From positions 1-64,000 of the forward strand of contig CAUYUJ010020566.1 in assembly GCA_963575745.1 (NCBI GenBank): a stretch of DNA of 64,000 bases. Reading direction: 5' to 3'. How positions within the stretch are numbered: the first letter of the stretch is position 1; each line of letters opens with the position of its first letter. The translations under genes were made by a program, and so were the position numbers. Below the pieces are notes generated by a model. It saw only the letters and a program-made list of their open reading frames with translations. It had not been told where the DNA came from and searched no databases. Of this stretch, positions 1-12,190 are shown piece after piece. This DNA is from Prorocentrum cordatum (lineage: Eukaryota; Sar; Dinophyceae; Prorocentrales; Prorocentraceae).

Positions 1-72
1 GGAGGGAGGAGGAGGAGGAGGAGGAGGAGGAGGAGGAGGAGGAGGAGGAGGAGGAGGAGGAGGAGGAGGAGG
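1..72. repeat. GGA/GAG microsatellite
   Basis: An almost uninterrupted run of GGA triplets. It is the first of many purine/pyrimidine triplet tracts in the window, and open frames through it are low-complexity artefacts. Confidence 0.95.
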
Positions 73-1917
73 CAGGAGGGGGAGCAGGAGAAGGGGCAGG
101 ACAGGCAGCCCCCGCGGCGTGGGTGAGCTTGGTTCCGGATCCCCGAGGCGGCCTGCCCCTCCTGCGGGGGGCGGCAGGGCCTCGGTGATCTGCCCCACGC
201 GCACAGGTGGCGACGTAGGGGGAGGAAAATCAGGGGAGGAGAGGGTACAGTGGGGGCGCGCAGCAAGAAACCACATGCTTTTCGTAAGGGCATCCTGGGT
301 TTCTTCGCTCCTCGCGCTGCGCGGTGACTTCCCGCAGCCGTTGAGGGAGCTGCTGCGTTCAGGGTGCTCCAGGTTTGCCCTCAGGTGCACCTCGCGCTCG
401 GGTTCTCAGGGTTGGGTTTTTTTGGCCGCGCCCGCACTGTATCGATACTGCTACCCTTCCTTCGGTTTCGCTTTCTTGGGCCTCCAGGGGGGGGGCCTTG
501 TCGCTACCGCTGGATTCGCCTCGAAAATACTCCTCCCTCACTCTGGCGGGTGTGCGCCCTCGTGCGCTCACAGGGCCCTTCTTCCAGCGGACTTGGCCAC
601 GGGCCCTCCTGGGGCAGTGTGCCACCAGCTGCCCAGCCAAAAAGGCGCAACCCCCACCAGGGAGGGCGGGTGGGAGAACAGACAGGCACAGAACCCACGC
701 GCGGCGGACCAACGGCCCCTGCTTTCAAGCACGCAGGGCCCAGGCCCGCGACCGATGCTCCTGAGCGGCACCTTTCCGTGGGCCTCCGCGGGCCCGGCGC
801 TCCTGAGCAGCGCCCTTCCGCTGGCCTCCACGGGCCAGCACCGGGCCAGGCCGCCCCGCCAGTGGAAGCGACAGACCAGGCCGAAGACAGGGCGGCAAAG
901 ACAGACAGACAGGACGACGACACGCCGACAGACGGACAGACAGACAGACCAACCGACTGACAGGACAACGACAGACAGACAGACAGACAGGCCAAGACCG
1001 ACGACAGACATCCGCAGCCCCTGGAAGGGGCACCACGCACCCCCCTCGGCGCAAACAGAAATAAGCCCCCCAGAGGCCAGGAGTGGAAGAGCGGGCCACG
1101 AACCGTGTGTTCGTCAGATTTTCCTGCCCCCCAAACCTACAGTTTAGGGGCGAAGAAGGTTGGTCAGAGCGCACCCTGGGAGAGGTCCGCGGAGTAGCAG
1201 TATCAGTACTATCGGGTTTCTCCAGAGTCGGCAGGAGGGAGAACGAAAGAGGAGGGAGGAGGGGGAGGAAAAGGGCAGCCCTTCTCTCATCTGCTCCCCC
1301 TCCGACGTCGCCGCTCCTGGCCGAGCGTCCTGAGGCGCGGGGTTAGGGGCAGGTCGAGGGAGCCAGGCCAATTTGCATCGCGCAGAGGGGGCTGGGGGCG
1401 GGGGAGAGGGCTCCTTCGAAGCACCCCTGCTTCTTGAGAGGCGCAGGCCTTACCTGCAGGCGTAGGGCCGGCGCCCCTCCCCGCGGTGCGCGCCTCCAGG
1501 AGCTTGCTCCTCTCAAGATGCTGGCACGCTGGCTTGCACGGGGCGGGTGCGGGGGGGGGGGCGGGGAGGCGAGGCCCGAAGGGAAACTGGACTTCACGCA
1601 GGTCAGGGCTCACTCGCACGTGTTTGGGTCGGCCCGGCGCAGTTTGAGGAGGTCTGGGGGGGGGCTTGTTATGCGCAAGCAGATTTGCCCGAGTCTGAAG
1701 AAAACGCTCTCTGGCCTCGCACTGGGCGGCAGCGAGACACCCCCATCACTGGGCGGCAGCGAGAGGAGGGCGGCCTTCTGAGAATCGGGAGACGGTTAGG
1801 AAACAGCTTTTCTTGCATCCCCTGGCGGTAACTCAGAACAGGAACAAAAAACATAATCACAAAGGGTTTTATTGGTTTTATGCCTGAAGGGGGCGTCGTT
1901 GAGAGGGTACCTGGCAC
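73..1917. other. gene-free GC-rich stretch with (ACAG)n
   Basis: No frame here has the look of a real protein; the open frames are Arg/Pro/Ser-rich shadows of GC-rich DNA. Positions about 893-992 are a degenerate ACAG/GACA tandem repeat. A short GGGCGGCAGCGAGA direct repeat lies near 1725-1765. I see no RNA gene or mobile element. Confidence 0.6.
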
Positions 1918-3443
1918 GGATGCGGGGATCGGGGTGGCGTCGGTGTTTGGAGCTGGCGGTTTGCGTGGCAAGTGCGTTTAGCTGGTCGCATGTGTTCGGA
2001 ACGCGTGGCGGGTGGAAAGGCCGCTCACCAGCAACTGGCAGTCCTCTGCCCGCGGGCCAGAACAAATCGTTGCGCGTTCGCAACAGGGTGTGGGAAAGGG
2101 TCTGGCAAGAGAGCGCGAGTCTCATCCCCAAGAAGTCCCTTCGATAGGCAGCAAACAACCCTTTTCCTATTCATCTGCCGCACGGTCAACCAAACGAACG
2201 AACAACTGTCTCGGCGCGCAGTGTTAGCCTCGCTTGCGCGCATCCTGGCTTCCTTCCGTTGTTTTTTTTTCGTTTTTTCTCGCCCTTTTTTTTTCGTCTT
2301 CCCCTGCTTTGCCTTGTCCCGCCCCCCCTTCCTTTCGGGTTGGGAGCTGTCACCTCGCGCGAAGAGCGCAACCCAAAGGGCTTTGCTGTAATTCCTTTGT
2401 GTGCCACGAAGTATCGTGTAATTCCTTTGTGTGCAGTCTGGTTACACTGCCAACGCGGGGGGCACACAAAAGAAATCCCTTTTTGTACGATCGTTTTCGC
2501 CTTCCCCGCAAGAGCACGCGCGATTCCTTCGTGTAGAGCTTGCTTTCCCGCCTCGAGGAGCGCGCGGGGCCTGGCGCTACAATCGCAAGCCCGCGGCGCC
2601 TGGCAGTGCGACGCAGTTGTGCCGGATACCACGCCCAAAACGATCCTACGTGGATTTCGGTTTTTCTGCCGAAGTCATGCTGGCAGCTGGCCAGCCACAT
2701 CGCCGGCCCTGCATGCCCGCGCGCGCTACTGCTTTCGGCTGCCGCGAAGCGTGCTGCTGTCAACGGATGAACAAAATGACGTTGCACGGGGGTTTGGCTG
2801 TGCCAAACCACCGTGGAATGTTGGTTGGTGGCGGATATTGGGATTTCGTCGCCGCCGACAGCCTTGCCACGCCATACATGTCAACTGCATCCTAGAGCGC
2901 AGCCGTGCGTCAACCCTGGTTCGGATCGCTGGAGATCCAGTGGAATGTGCGCACACGCGTTGCGCCGTTGGTGGTGCCAAAACCCTTCGTGTGACATCTT
3001 ATTTTTTTGAATATTTGTTTTTCTGGCTCCTAGTAGCGGGCGTGACCGAGGGGGGGCGGAGAAGGAGGCCGGTCACGTTGTTACACGATTGGCGCCGCTG
3101 ACGCCGTGTGGAAATCCCTACAGGGATGGCTAAGTTACATACTCCGCCAGCGCGAATCGTGAAGTGACCAGGGGGCGGAGGTCTGAGGGGCGGGGCCGGG
3201 CACAGGCGTGATCGTAAATCGTGAAACAGATCAGGCGGTCGCAAACATGCATCAAGAGGGCCATGGATCAGCGACGGGTCCCGTTTCCCCAGGAAGTCGC
3301 GGATGTCTGGCGCGGAGCGAGACGGCGCAGGCCGCTTTTTGGGGAGGGCAGCTCCCCCGATCCATGGATTTGGCGACCGCGCGCCAAATCCGTGGATCGC
3401 TCATCCATGCTTGCCCGCCCCCGAGCAGAGCCGGGCTGCAATC
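1918..3443. repeat. 1.5-kb tandem duplication, copy 1
   Basis: This segment recurs almost base for base at 3444-4968, offset 1,526 falling to 1,525 after a T-run length change near 2265. Internally it has two short direct repeats around TGTAATTCCTTTGTGTG (2389-2433). Near its end (3359-3398) is an inverted repeat with 16-bp arms and an 8-nt loop. Open frames in it are repeated identically in copy 2 and resemble no protein. Confidence 0.9.
3359..3398. repeat. hairpin-forming inverted repeat
   Basis: GATCCATGGATTTGGC is followed after 8 nt by its reverse complement with one mismatch. A second copy lies at about 4884-4923 in the duplicated unit. No function is implied by the context. Confidence 0.7.
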
Positions 3444-4968
3444 GGATGCGGGGATCGGGGTGGCGTCGGTGTTTGGAGCTGGCGGTTTGCGTGGCAAGTG
3501 CGTTTAGCTGGTCGCATGTGTTCGGAACGCGTGGCGGGTGGAAAGGCCGCTCACCAGCAACTGGCAGTCCTCTGCCCGCGGGCCAGAACAAATCGTTGCG
3601 CGTTCGCAACAGGGTGTGGGAAAGGGTCTGGCAAGAGAGCGCGAGTCTCATCCCCAAGAAGTCCCTTCGATAGGCAGCAAACAACCCTTTTCCTATTCAT
3701 CTGCCGCACGGTCAACCAAACGAACGAACAACTGTCTCGGCGCGCAGTGTTAGCCTCGCTTGCGCGCATCCTGGTTTCCTTCCGTTGTTTTTTTTCGTTT
3801 TTTCTCGCCCTTTTTTTTTCGTCTTCCCCTGCTTTGCCTTGTCCCGCCCCCCCTTCCTTTCGGGCTGGGAGCTGTCACCTCGCGCGAAGAGCGCAACCCA
3901 AAGGGCTTTGCTGTAATTCCTTTGTGTGCCACGAAGTATCGTGTAATTCCTTTGTGTACAGTCCGGTTACACTGCCAACGCGGGGGGCACACAAAGGAAA
4001 TCCCTTTTTGTACGATCGTTTTCGCCTTCCCCGCAAGAGCACGCGCGATTCCTTCGTGTAGAGCTTGCTTTCCCGCCTCGAGGAGCGCGCGGGGCCTGGC
4101 GCTACAATCGCAAGCCCGCGGCGCCTGGCAGTGCGACGCAGTTGTGCCGGATACCACGCCCAAAACGATCCTACGTGGATTTCGGTTTTTCTGCCGAAGT
4201 CATGCTGGCAGCTGGCCAGCCACATCGCCGGCCCTGCATGCCCGCGCGCGCTACTGCTTTCGGCTGCCGCGAAGCGTGCTGCTGTCAACGGATGAACAAA
4301 ATGACGTTGCACGGGGGTTTGGCTGTGCCAAACCACCGTGGAATGTTGGTTGGTGGCGGATATTGGGATTTCGTCGCCGCCGACAGCCTTGCCACGCCAT
4401 ACATGTCAACTGCATCCTAGAGCGCAGCCGTGCGTCAACCCTGGTTCGGATCGCTGGAGATCCAGTGGAATGTGCGCACACGCGTTGCGCCGTTGGTGGT
4501 GCCAAAACCCTTCGTGTGACATCTTATTTTTTTGAATATTTGTTTTTCTGGCTCCTAGTAGCGGGCGTGACCGAGGGGGGGCGGAGAAGGAGGCCGGTCA
4601 CGTTGTTACACGATTGGCGCCGCTGACGCCGTGTGGAAATCCCTACAGGGATGGCTAAGTTACATACTCCGCCAGCGCGAATCGTGAAGTGACCAGGGGG
4701 CGGAGGTCTGAGGGGCGGGGCCGGGCACAGGCGTGATCGTAAATCGTGAAACAGATCAGGCGGTCGCAAACATGCATCAAGAGGGCCATGGATCAGCGAC
4801 GGGTCCCGTTTCCCCAGGAAGTCGCGGATGTCTGGCGCGGAGCGAGACGGCGCAGGCCGCTTTTTGGGGAGGGCAGCTCCCCCGATCCATGGATTTGGCG
4901 ACCGCGCGCCAAATCCGTGGATCGCTCATCCATGCTTGCCCGCCCCCGAGCAGAGCCGGGCTGCAATC
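3444..4968. repeat. 1.5-kb tandem duplication, copy 2
   Basis: Second head-to-tail copy of 1918-3443 with only a handful of differences, so the duplication is recent or homogenised. The hairpin is conserved at about 4884-4923. Confidence 0.9.
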
Positions 4969-7459
4969 GGGCGGGAGAGCCGCCGTTGTCTCGATTCGAC
5001 TACGCGTGAGAGTGACCCCTCGCCGGAGTGACCTTCGGTGCTGGCCCAAAAGGGGGTCGGGTGATTTTTCCGGTGGAATGAGATTGACCTCGCGTCGGCA
5101 CCCGCATCGCGCGATTACGCTCGCATCTGAGCGCGCCAGGTTTGGGCCCACCCATTACAATCGACAGCAACGCACACGCGTCGCACTCTAACGCTTGCGT
5201 TGGTTACCAGAGGGGAAGCCGGTCGACCAGACGGCGCGTTTTCCGGCCCAGAACCAGTCCCGAATCCCATCCCAAGTCTTACATCGTCTGGCTTGCATGT
5301 GTTTGGATATCCTTGGGTACCTTTCTGGATATTTCGAATATTTTGAATACGTGTGAATACGTTTGAACATGTAATTCGAACACATGGGATATTTTTTATT
5401 ATAACTATATTCCAGGTGGTCCCCAACAGCGTCTGCATTCGCAGCGCCTTCGAAGTGTCACTCGGGGCGCTTGAGCACAAACATAAGATTCGAGTGGCGC
5501 CCCGCCGATCGTTGATGCGGCGCGGCAGTGCCGGCTTGCGCGATTGCGTTTGGCCCCCACCAGCGCCCCTGAAACCGCGCACCAAACGCCACGCTAGCCT
5601 AGGGTCACTCCTACGTGTAGTCCATCGATGGCACCCCCCCCCGCCCGATCTGAAAAGGCGGAGACAACCCTGGGGCCCTTTTGAGAAGGATCCGTGCGTT
5701 GTTCCAAGAAGGCTTCGTAGAAGGTGCGGTAGTGTCTGCTTGACCCAAAAGGGGTCCAGCTGAACATAAGTGGTGCAATAGATTGGCGCTTTCGCAGTAT
5801 ATTGGGGATTGTCAGTACATTCCAGTGCGCAAACATTGCTGGATTATCGCGTGCAACACTCTAGATGCAACACGGTGCGATACATTTCTCCGTCGCAATA
5901 CGCTTGCAACACAGTAGGCCTAAACCTATTGCGCCACCCCTTTTCAATTGGACTCCTTTGTTGGGCCAACCAGAGAAAGCTTCTTAGAGGCCACCTTGCC
6001 TCCGAGAAGCCTTCCAGGCTCCTTACACGGCCGCCTGCATCGGGCCACCCTCTTGCGCTCGCCGCCGAATCTGTTTGGGAGTGCCCAGGTGGTGCCACTT
6101 GCAGTGCAGCCGGGGCGCTGAAAAAAGGAACCCTTCTCGTTTGGGAAGGGGGTTCGGTGTTCCTCAGTTGTTTCACAGCTTGCCTTCGGTTTTCCTCAGG
6201 TCTCGATGGCAAATCGAAGCTTAACTTACGGACAAAAGGGGCCTCGTTCCTTATTTAGGGTTCCTTAGGTCAACGCGCCGACTGTACTCACTCCTCGGCT
6301 CGCGTACGCAGGCCATCACGATTCATAGCCTGCCTGGCGGCCCTGCCCGCTCGGTCACCTCAGGCCTCCGCGCGCCCCGGCGCGCCGCTTCTTCTGTGCT
6401 CTCCGTGCCCAGGCGCGCCATGCGCCACCGCGGGCGCAAACCGCCGTCCGACTGTCTTGCGGCCGCTGACCCCGAAACGTCCAGCGTTGGTTCCGAGTGA
6501 ATTCCAAAGTGAAGCTTCGGGGGCGCAAGAGAGGGGGGTGATGACTAGGGGGTGGGTGGATCTCATGGCGGGGGCCATGATGTTTCCCCAGATCTCGTGG
6601 CGCCTCTCCTTATTTCATTACGTCCCTGGCCCCCCCGCTGGGCCGCGCACGCGCCGTCGGTCATGATTTGCATCCCCCCCTGTTGGACACCCCCCTCTTG
6701 GCCGCTCCCGAAATTTACCACAAGTGATCGACGTAGTCATGACGACCGTGCTGTAGCCCTGCGCAGCCACAGGAGCCGCACGAGTGCGCAAGCTCGCGTC
6801 AGGTCTACGCGCGCTTTCGTGCACGCGCAGTGCATGCCAATTTGGCAAGGTGCCCCCTCGCGCAGAACGTGACCAATCTTCCTTGTGAAGTTGGCGTCGC
6901 CAGTACCCTGCACAGGTGACTGCTGGACGGCTAGAGCTGGGTCATCGAGCCGATCTGGGCTGGGTCGCCCGACATGACGCGGAGTTGCGGATGTGAGAAA
7001 AGACAACGGGACCATCGCGACATCGATCGACAACACGCGGAGCTCCAGCAGTCGAAAAACGCACAGCGATGACGCAGGCATCAACCAAGCGCGCACATCG
7101 GCTGATCGATGTTCCAGGCATCGATCTGCCGACAACGTGCCTCCAGGGCCGTCCCGCGTGTCACCAGACCTGCCACCATTCGTCGGCGGTCCGAGGGTGC
7201 AAGCGAGAGGGGGCAGGCCCTCCCAGAAGGCGGCGGGGCTCCTCAGGAACTCTCGGGCCTCCTGAGAGGCCCCCTGCGTCCTCCGAGAAGGCTTCGAAGG
7301 CTCCTCAGAAGGCCAGCGGCCCTCTGAGCCTTGTGGTGAGAAGGTCTGGTTGCCTCCAGGGACGCACCCCCGAGCCACAGACTTGCCGCAGCGAAGCGGC
7401 CGCTGGATGCGTCCCTTCTGTGACCGTCTGCATGGCAACAAAGCCTTGTGTCGAAGAGA
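4969..7459. other. gene-free stretch
   Basis: No supported gene. A short AT-rich island lies at about 5310-5415, unusual in this GC-rich window. Around 5830-5915 there are loose repeats of GCAACAC. Open frames on both strands are short and lack recognisable domains. Confidence 0.5.
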
Positions 7460-7855
7460 AACAACATCATAAGCATAAGCCGTCGGATGTCCGCGCGGAT
7501 TTGTTGGATCGGTTCGGGCCGGTTCGGCGGCCGCGCTGCAACCGTTTTCCTGGGGGTAGCTTTTCGCCCCGAGCCCGTATGTGATGGTCCTGGGTCCCGA
7601 AAACAGGGCCGAGAGGCCGAAATAAACCCAGCAATTCTGCAGCGCTGGACCAGCACGCCATAAAACCGAATAAAAACAGGGCCCGTGAGGCCGAAAGCAT
7701 AAAGATTCTGCAGCGCCTGGACCAGCTCGCCATTGGACCCTCCTGACAGCGCCTCAGGCGCCGCCATTGGCGCGTTTGCGCGCCAGGGAAGAGGGTCCAG
7801 CGCCGATACAAGATGTCCGCGCGGAGCTCCGACAGTTGAAGTAAACGTTGTTGTT
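7460..7855. mobile_element. MITE-like inverted-repeat element (family E, long copy)
   Basis: The left arm (7460-7512) and right arm (about 7803-7855) are imperfect reverse complements of about 50 bp, sharing GTCCGCGCGGA and GGATCGG/CCGATAC words. The interior carries GGCGCC-rich sequence also found in shorter relatives at 17185-17273, 18443-18594 and 20816-20975. It encodes no protein, so it would be non-autonomous. Confidence 0.55.
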
Positions 7856-8269
7856 CTTGCATTCGAGAGAATCACTAAATCAGCCGCGCGTTGGTCGGAA
7901 GGTGTGGAAGGCGGAGAGTCAGGTTCTTTGGGAACGGAGCTCGCCCAGATTGCGGACGAGATTCATACCCATATCCATTGTTTCTTGGATTTTCTGGGAA
8001 GGGGCGCCAGAAGGCCGAGCCGCAATGGATATGGATACACGTGTAGCCTCCGGGGGCCAGACTTTTGATCCATGCTTGCTGCGCCTCTGGATTCTAGGGA
8101 GAGGACCCCGAAGAGCCAAGACGCAGTGCACATGGAGATACATGTTGAATTTGTCTCCACACCCACTGCGTCTTGGCCATTCGGGATCTCCGACGGTTCA
8201 GACCTGGCGGGCGGAAACTTCTCCCACAAGGATTGAGCCGTCGGAGACGCGGGGGGGGTTGGTAAAACC

Positions 8270-8314
<45 letters not shown>
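8270..8314. repeat. (GT)n microsatellite
   Basis: About 22 uninterrupted GT dinucleotides, immediately before the 403-bp tandem duplication. Confidence 0.97.
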
Positions 8315-8315
<1 letters not shown>

Positions 8316-8317
<2 letters not shown>

Positions 8318-9121
8318 AGTTGCCTTTTCATAGTATCAGATAGTACGATCTCATGGAATCGCTGTCGGGTTCAGACATCCCACTGGCTTGGTAACTGATG
8401 GACAACGACCCGTACATCGAAGTCATCGATCTGGCAACGGCGAAAACGGCGGTGCAACGATGGCGGTATGAGAAACGGAGCGGTTTTTGTAAATGCGAAC
8501 GTGCCGTCAGAAATGAATGCCTTTTGTAGCTGCATGCAAGGGAATTCCATGTGTGACGGATCGCACATTAATTCGTATTTTGGTGGATTACGAATTAATT
8601 TCTTTTGCGGCGGAGTACAAAAGGTTTCTTTTCTCTGTGGGGGTAGCATGTTTTTTTGCGGCAGGTTACAAGAAGGATTCCTTTTGAAGGAAGCTACGCA
8701 GGAGGAAGCCAGGTAGAGACAGTTGCCTTTTCATAGTATCAGATAGTACGATCTCATGGAATCGCTGTCGGGTTCAGACATCCCACTGGCTTGGTAACTG
8801 ATGGACAACGACCCGTACATCGAAGTCATCGATCTGGCAACGGCGAAAACGGCGGTGCAACGATGGCGGTATGAGAAACGGAGCGGTTTTTGTAAATGCG
8901 AACGTGCCGTCAGAAATGAATGCCTTTTGTAGCTGCATGCAAGGGAATTCCATGTGTGACGGATCGCACATTAATTCGTATTTTGGTGGATTACGAATTA
9001 ATTTCTTTTGCGGCGGAGTACAAAAGGTTTCTTTTCTCTGTGGGGGTAGCATGTTTTTTTGCGGCAGGTTACAAGAAGGATTCCTTTTGAAGGAAGCTAC
9101 GCAGGAGGAAGCCAGGTAGAG
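8316..9121. repeat. 403-bp tandem duplication (two copies)
   Basis: Copy 1 is 8316-8718 and copy 2 is 8719-9121, apparently identical by eye. The duplicated unit belongs to the left arm of the foldback structure at 8945-9745. Repeated open frames inside it are consequences of the duplication. Confidence 0.93.
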
Positions 9122-9745
9122 AAAGAGAAACAACAAACATGTGGAAACTCCATGAATGCCGTGAACAGTGATATGTTTTCCATGTTTTTGGTGTCGGAGG
9201 CAGCGAATAACTCTGAAAACACAGCGCTTCCAGGATCCAGAGCTCTTTCATGTTGCGGTTTTCGTTGCAGTTTGTTTAAACCTTGGAGCAAAACACGCTG
9301 TACAGTACAACGTTTCTTGGTCGTTCTGAAAATAGCGCTGTGTGTTACAATGGTTGTTGCTCCATAATCAAAAAACGTTGTCACACACTTCGTTGTTTAT
9401 CCTGTCAAAACCGTTTTATGTTATAATGATTTCGGCATCGGCCAAAACAAAACATAATAGAACACCGCGTTTGGGAGCTCCGGATGCTGAAAACGCTATG
9501 CGTTTCGGTGCTTCCGACACCAAAGACATTGAAACCGCAACATTCCTTACAGTTTTCATTGATTTTCCATGTTTTGTTTCTTTCTCTCCCTGGTTCCCTC
9601 CCACGTAGCTTCCCGCAAAAAGGAATCCTTTAGTAACCGGCCACAAGAATCAATGAGTAACCCCCCACAAAAGAAATATTTTTGTAATCCGCCACAAAAC
9701 GAATTAAATGTGTAATCCGCTACAAAAAAAGGAATTATGGTGTAA
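8945..9745. mobile_element. foldback element with ~280-bp imperfect inverted arms
   Basis: The sequence at about 8945-9241 is an imperfect reverse complement of about 9474-9745. The plus-strand frame over 9062-9241 and the minus-strand frame over 9646-9474 translate to similar peptides, both with GSY-GG and MSLVSEA/MFLVSEA words. The loop is about 230 bp. Short GGATTAC / GTAATCC modules with (T)n or (A)n runs repeat inside each arm. This is typical of a foldback/MITE, not a gene. Confidence 0.6.
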
Positions 9746-9857
9746 TTCGCCACACAAGGAATTCTTTTGGAACCCGGCACAAAAATAACCAATGTGTAAA
9801 ACCCAACAGAAGACATATTCTGGAAATGTGTAACGAAAGGAATCTTCTTGTCAGCGG

Positions 9858-9962
9858 ATGAATAGAGAGAGAAAGAAAGAGAGAGAGAGAGAGAAGAAGA
9901 GAGAGAGGGAGAGGGAGAGGGAGAGACAGCGAGAGAGAGAGAGAGAGAAAAAGGGGACGAGG
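9858..9962. repeat. GA-rich low-complexity tract
   Basis: Degenerate (GA)n/(GAGAGG)n run, followed at 10013-10034 by (AC)n and (CG)n. Confidence 0.9.
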
Positions 9963-10034
9963 AAAAGGAAGAGAGATAATGAGAACACGCGACAGAAAAC
10001 CAACGACGATGTACACACACACACACACGCGCGC

Positions 10035-10377
10035 GCGGTTTTATAAACCTTACCCCGGGGGGGGGGCCCGCAGGGACCCGCGCGGCGTGGCCACGCTGTT
10101 GGCAGGCTGTGGCCCGTGGCCGCGCCGTGGGCGGGGAGGGCACCCGCCCGCTCGGGCCCGCCCGGCGCGAGGTGCGCCGGTGCGTCGCCCCTCCTCGTGT
10201 TTGTTTTCCGCCCGGCGTTCCCTCCTCCTCCTCCTCTTTCTCCTCCTCTTCCTCCTCCTCCCTCCTGTTCCTCCTTCTCCCCCGTGGGCGTCTCACCTGA
10301 GGCGCCCTCGCAAAGGACGGCCCTGAAGCTCGGGATCTGCATGGGCTCCATGGGTGGAGGGCGGGTGTCTTTCACAA
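10035..10377. other. GC-rich stretch without gene
   Basis: Very GC-rich, with a CTCC tract at about 10205-10285. Frames on both strands are Pro/Arg/Ser-rich shadows. Confidence 0.5.
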
Positions 10378-10559
10378 TGTGTCCCCACCCACCAAGCCAC
10401 CCCAACCCAACCCGAAGGTCTCGACTTGCCCTCCACTTCCGGTTGGGGGGGGGGGTCGGGGAACATCGAGAAAGCACATCTGGAACCCGTACCCCCCCCC
10501 CCACCCCGAAGTTCGGGTCTTCGGGTTGGGTGGGGGTGGTCTGGTGGGTAGTCAGTGTG
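10378..10559. mobile_element. MITE-like inverted repeat
   Basis: The left arm (about 10378-10425) with CCCACCCACCAAG and CAACCCAACCCGAAG is an imperfect reverse complement of the right arm (about 10508-10559) with CTTCGGGTTGGGTGGGGG. Homopolymer G and C runs fill the interior. Arms of about 45 bp at roughly 80% match suggest a short non-autonomous element. No target duplication was resolved. Confidence 0.5.
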
Positions 10560-10744
10560 GTGCTCGTTGCAGCGCCGCTGACATGTTTTTTTTCTTGTGG
10601 TTCCGAGGGAAGTTTGCAGGGGCTCCACGGGGGGAGCGCGCTGCGTCTCCAGGAGGTGCTGCTTGCCTCCCTTGGGGCGCCGCGCTCACTGGTGATACGG
10701 ATGTGCAGGAGCTCACGGAGGGACGGCGACACGTTTCCAAGTTG

Positions 10745-11265
10745 TTTTTCTCGCGCGGAGTGCCGCGCGCAATCGTGAGCGAACGGCTGCAAGAGCTTCT
10801 TCACCTGTGGAAAACAGTCCGCGTTCCAGGTGTGGCTCTCACCTTGTCACGGCGCACATTCGTTTCATAAGTTTCGCAAGAGCTTCACGGATGCAGGGCA
10901 ACACGTTTTCCGAATGTGGTTCTTTTTTGGACCGCCGCGCACATTCGTTTTGTTAGTTTGCCAGAGGTTCACGGCTGGAGGGCGGGCAGCTTTCAAGATT
11001 TGGTTCTCGATTGAGCGCCGTGCACATTCGTCTTAATCTCTGCATTGCGATAGTTGCACGGACAGAGGATGGCTCTAAATGTGGCTCTCGCTCGGGCACC
11101 GCGTACGCTTGCGTCACGGTTTGGAAGCACTTCGTGGATGGAGGGTGGAACGTTTTCAACGTGTGGTTCCCGCCCTAGCTCCTCGCACATTCGCCTTGAA
11201 AGTTTGCAACCGTTTCACGCATGTAATGCTCCTCTTGCTGAAAAAGTGGCTCCTGTTTGAGCGCA
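10745..11265. repeat. ~85-bp minisatellite, 5-6 divergent copies
   Basis: Each unit carries CGCACATTCG, then a TTTGCAAGAG-like word, a TTCACGGATGGAGGG-like word and AACGTGTGGTTCTC. The copies are strongly diverged. Translations in every frame follow the repeat and are not credible proteins. Confidence 0.75.
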
Positions 11266-11269
11266 TTAT

Positions 11270-11460
11270 TGTGTTTGGACGTCCCAGGAATGGTGCTCTG
11301 GCGCGATGTGGAGCTGTCCGGGAGCAAAAGTCACGTTGATTTGCAGCGTTGACGTCCCCAGAACTGGTGTTCTGGCACGATTCAGAACCGCAAGGACGCA
11401 TCATTCAAGTGATTCGCAGCGTTGAACGTCCAAGCATTGGCGTGGTAGTACGATTGTGGG
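11270..11460. repeat. ~75-bp tandem repeat, 2-3 copies
   Basis: Repeats of GACGTCCCCAGAACTGGTGTTCTGG-like modules followed by GATTCGCAGCGTTGA, ending in a degenerate copy near 11425-11450. Confidence 0.65.
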
Positions 11461-11596
11461 TTATCAGGCGGTTGTCTTCCAACAGAACATTTCCAGCAGT
11501 GGAGAGTTTGTTGTAGGGACTTCACGTACGAAGAGGAAGCGTGGTGGGAGGCTTTACTGCAACATCGTTGATGCGTCTTTGCTTTGCACTGGTCCT

Positions 11597-11640
11597 CCGC
11601 CTCCTCCTCCTCCTCCTCCTCCTCCTCCTCCTCGTCTCCC
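11597..11640. repeat. (CTC)n microsatellite
   Basis: CTC/CCT triplet run, one of the recurrent pyrimidine tracts. Confidence 0.9.
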
Positions 11641-11809
11641 CTCCCTGCCCCTGCCCCACGCGTGCGGTTCCTCCGTGGCTGGGTGTCTCCCCAAGAGGCG
11701 CTTCGCGCGTTCCTCGCGCGAGCAGCGGCCTCTTGTGTCAGGAGGTAGACCCTCTGCCCCTCCACGCACAGGACCCCCTCTGTTCCCCACCAGCGCTCTC
11801 CAGGCTCGG

Positions 11810-11918
11810 CATCGCTCGGACGTTTGCATTTTTCTTTCGGCGAGGACCATCGAGGAGCATCCTTGATCATTTCGCACGAAACCGAAAAAAAACACAGGGA
11901 ATGGACGTCCGAGCGATG
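11810..11918. mobile_element. MITE family A, copy 1
   Basis: A 109-bp element bounded by exact 14-bp terminal inverted repeats CATCGCTCGGACGT / ACGTCCGAGCGATG. The interior shares GAGGACCATCGAGGAGCATC and the CGAAACCGAAAAAAAACA word with copies at 43342-43461 and 46819-46937. It has no coding capacity. Confidence 0.8.
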
Positions 11919-12089
11919 GCCAGCAGGGGGCGCAGCGGTCTGTGACCTCCCCCCTCCGCTGCCCCCCCGACGGCTGCGGGACGCGGGGCAGGCGCCCGCC
12001 CGCCTCTCGCCCGCCCGCCCCGCCGCGAGGTGCGCCTGTGGTCGCACCTGCAGAGCGGGGAGACCCGGGAGGAAGGCCGGCCCTTGCCC

Positions 12090-12190
12090 AGGAGGAGGAG
12101 GAGGAGGAGGCGGAGGAGGCGGAGGAGGAGGAGGAGGAGGAGGTGGTGGAGGAGGAGGTGGTGGAGTAGGAGGAGGAGGAGGAGGAGATC
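12090..12190. repeat. (GAG/GGA)n microsatellite
   Basis: Interrupted purine triplet tract. Long Glu/Arg/Gly or Leu/Ser/Pro runs in overlapping open frames derive from it. Confidence 0.93.

Noticed and set aside
8371-9119. Repeated Cys-rich small proteins in the 403-bp units
   Set aside because: Identical frames in a non-coding tandem duplication within a foldback. No initiation context or homologue.
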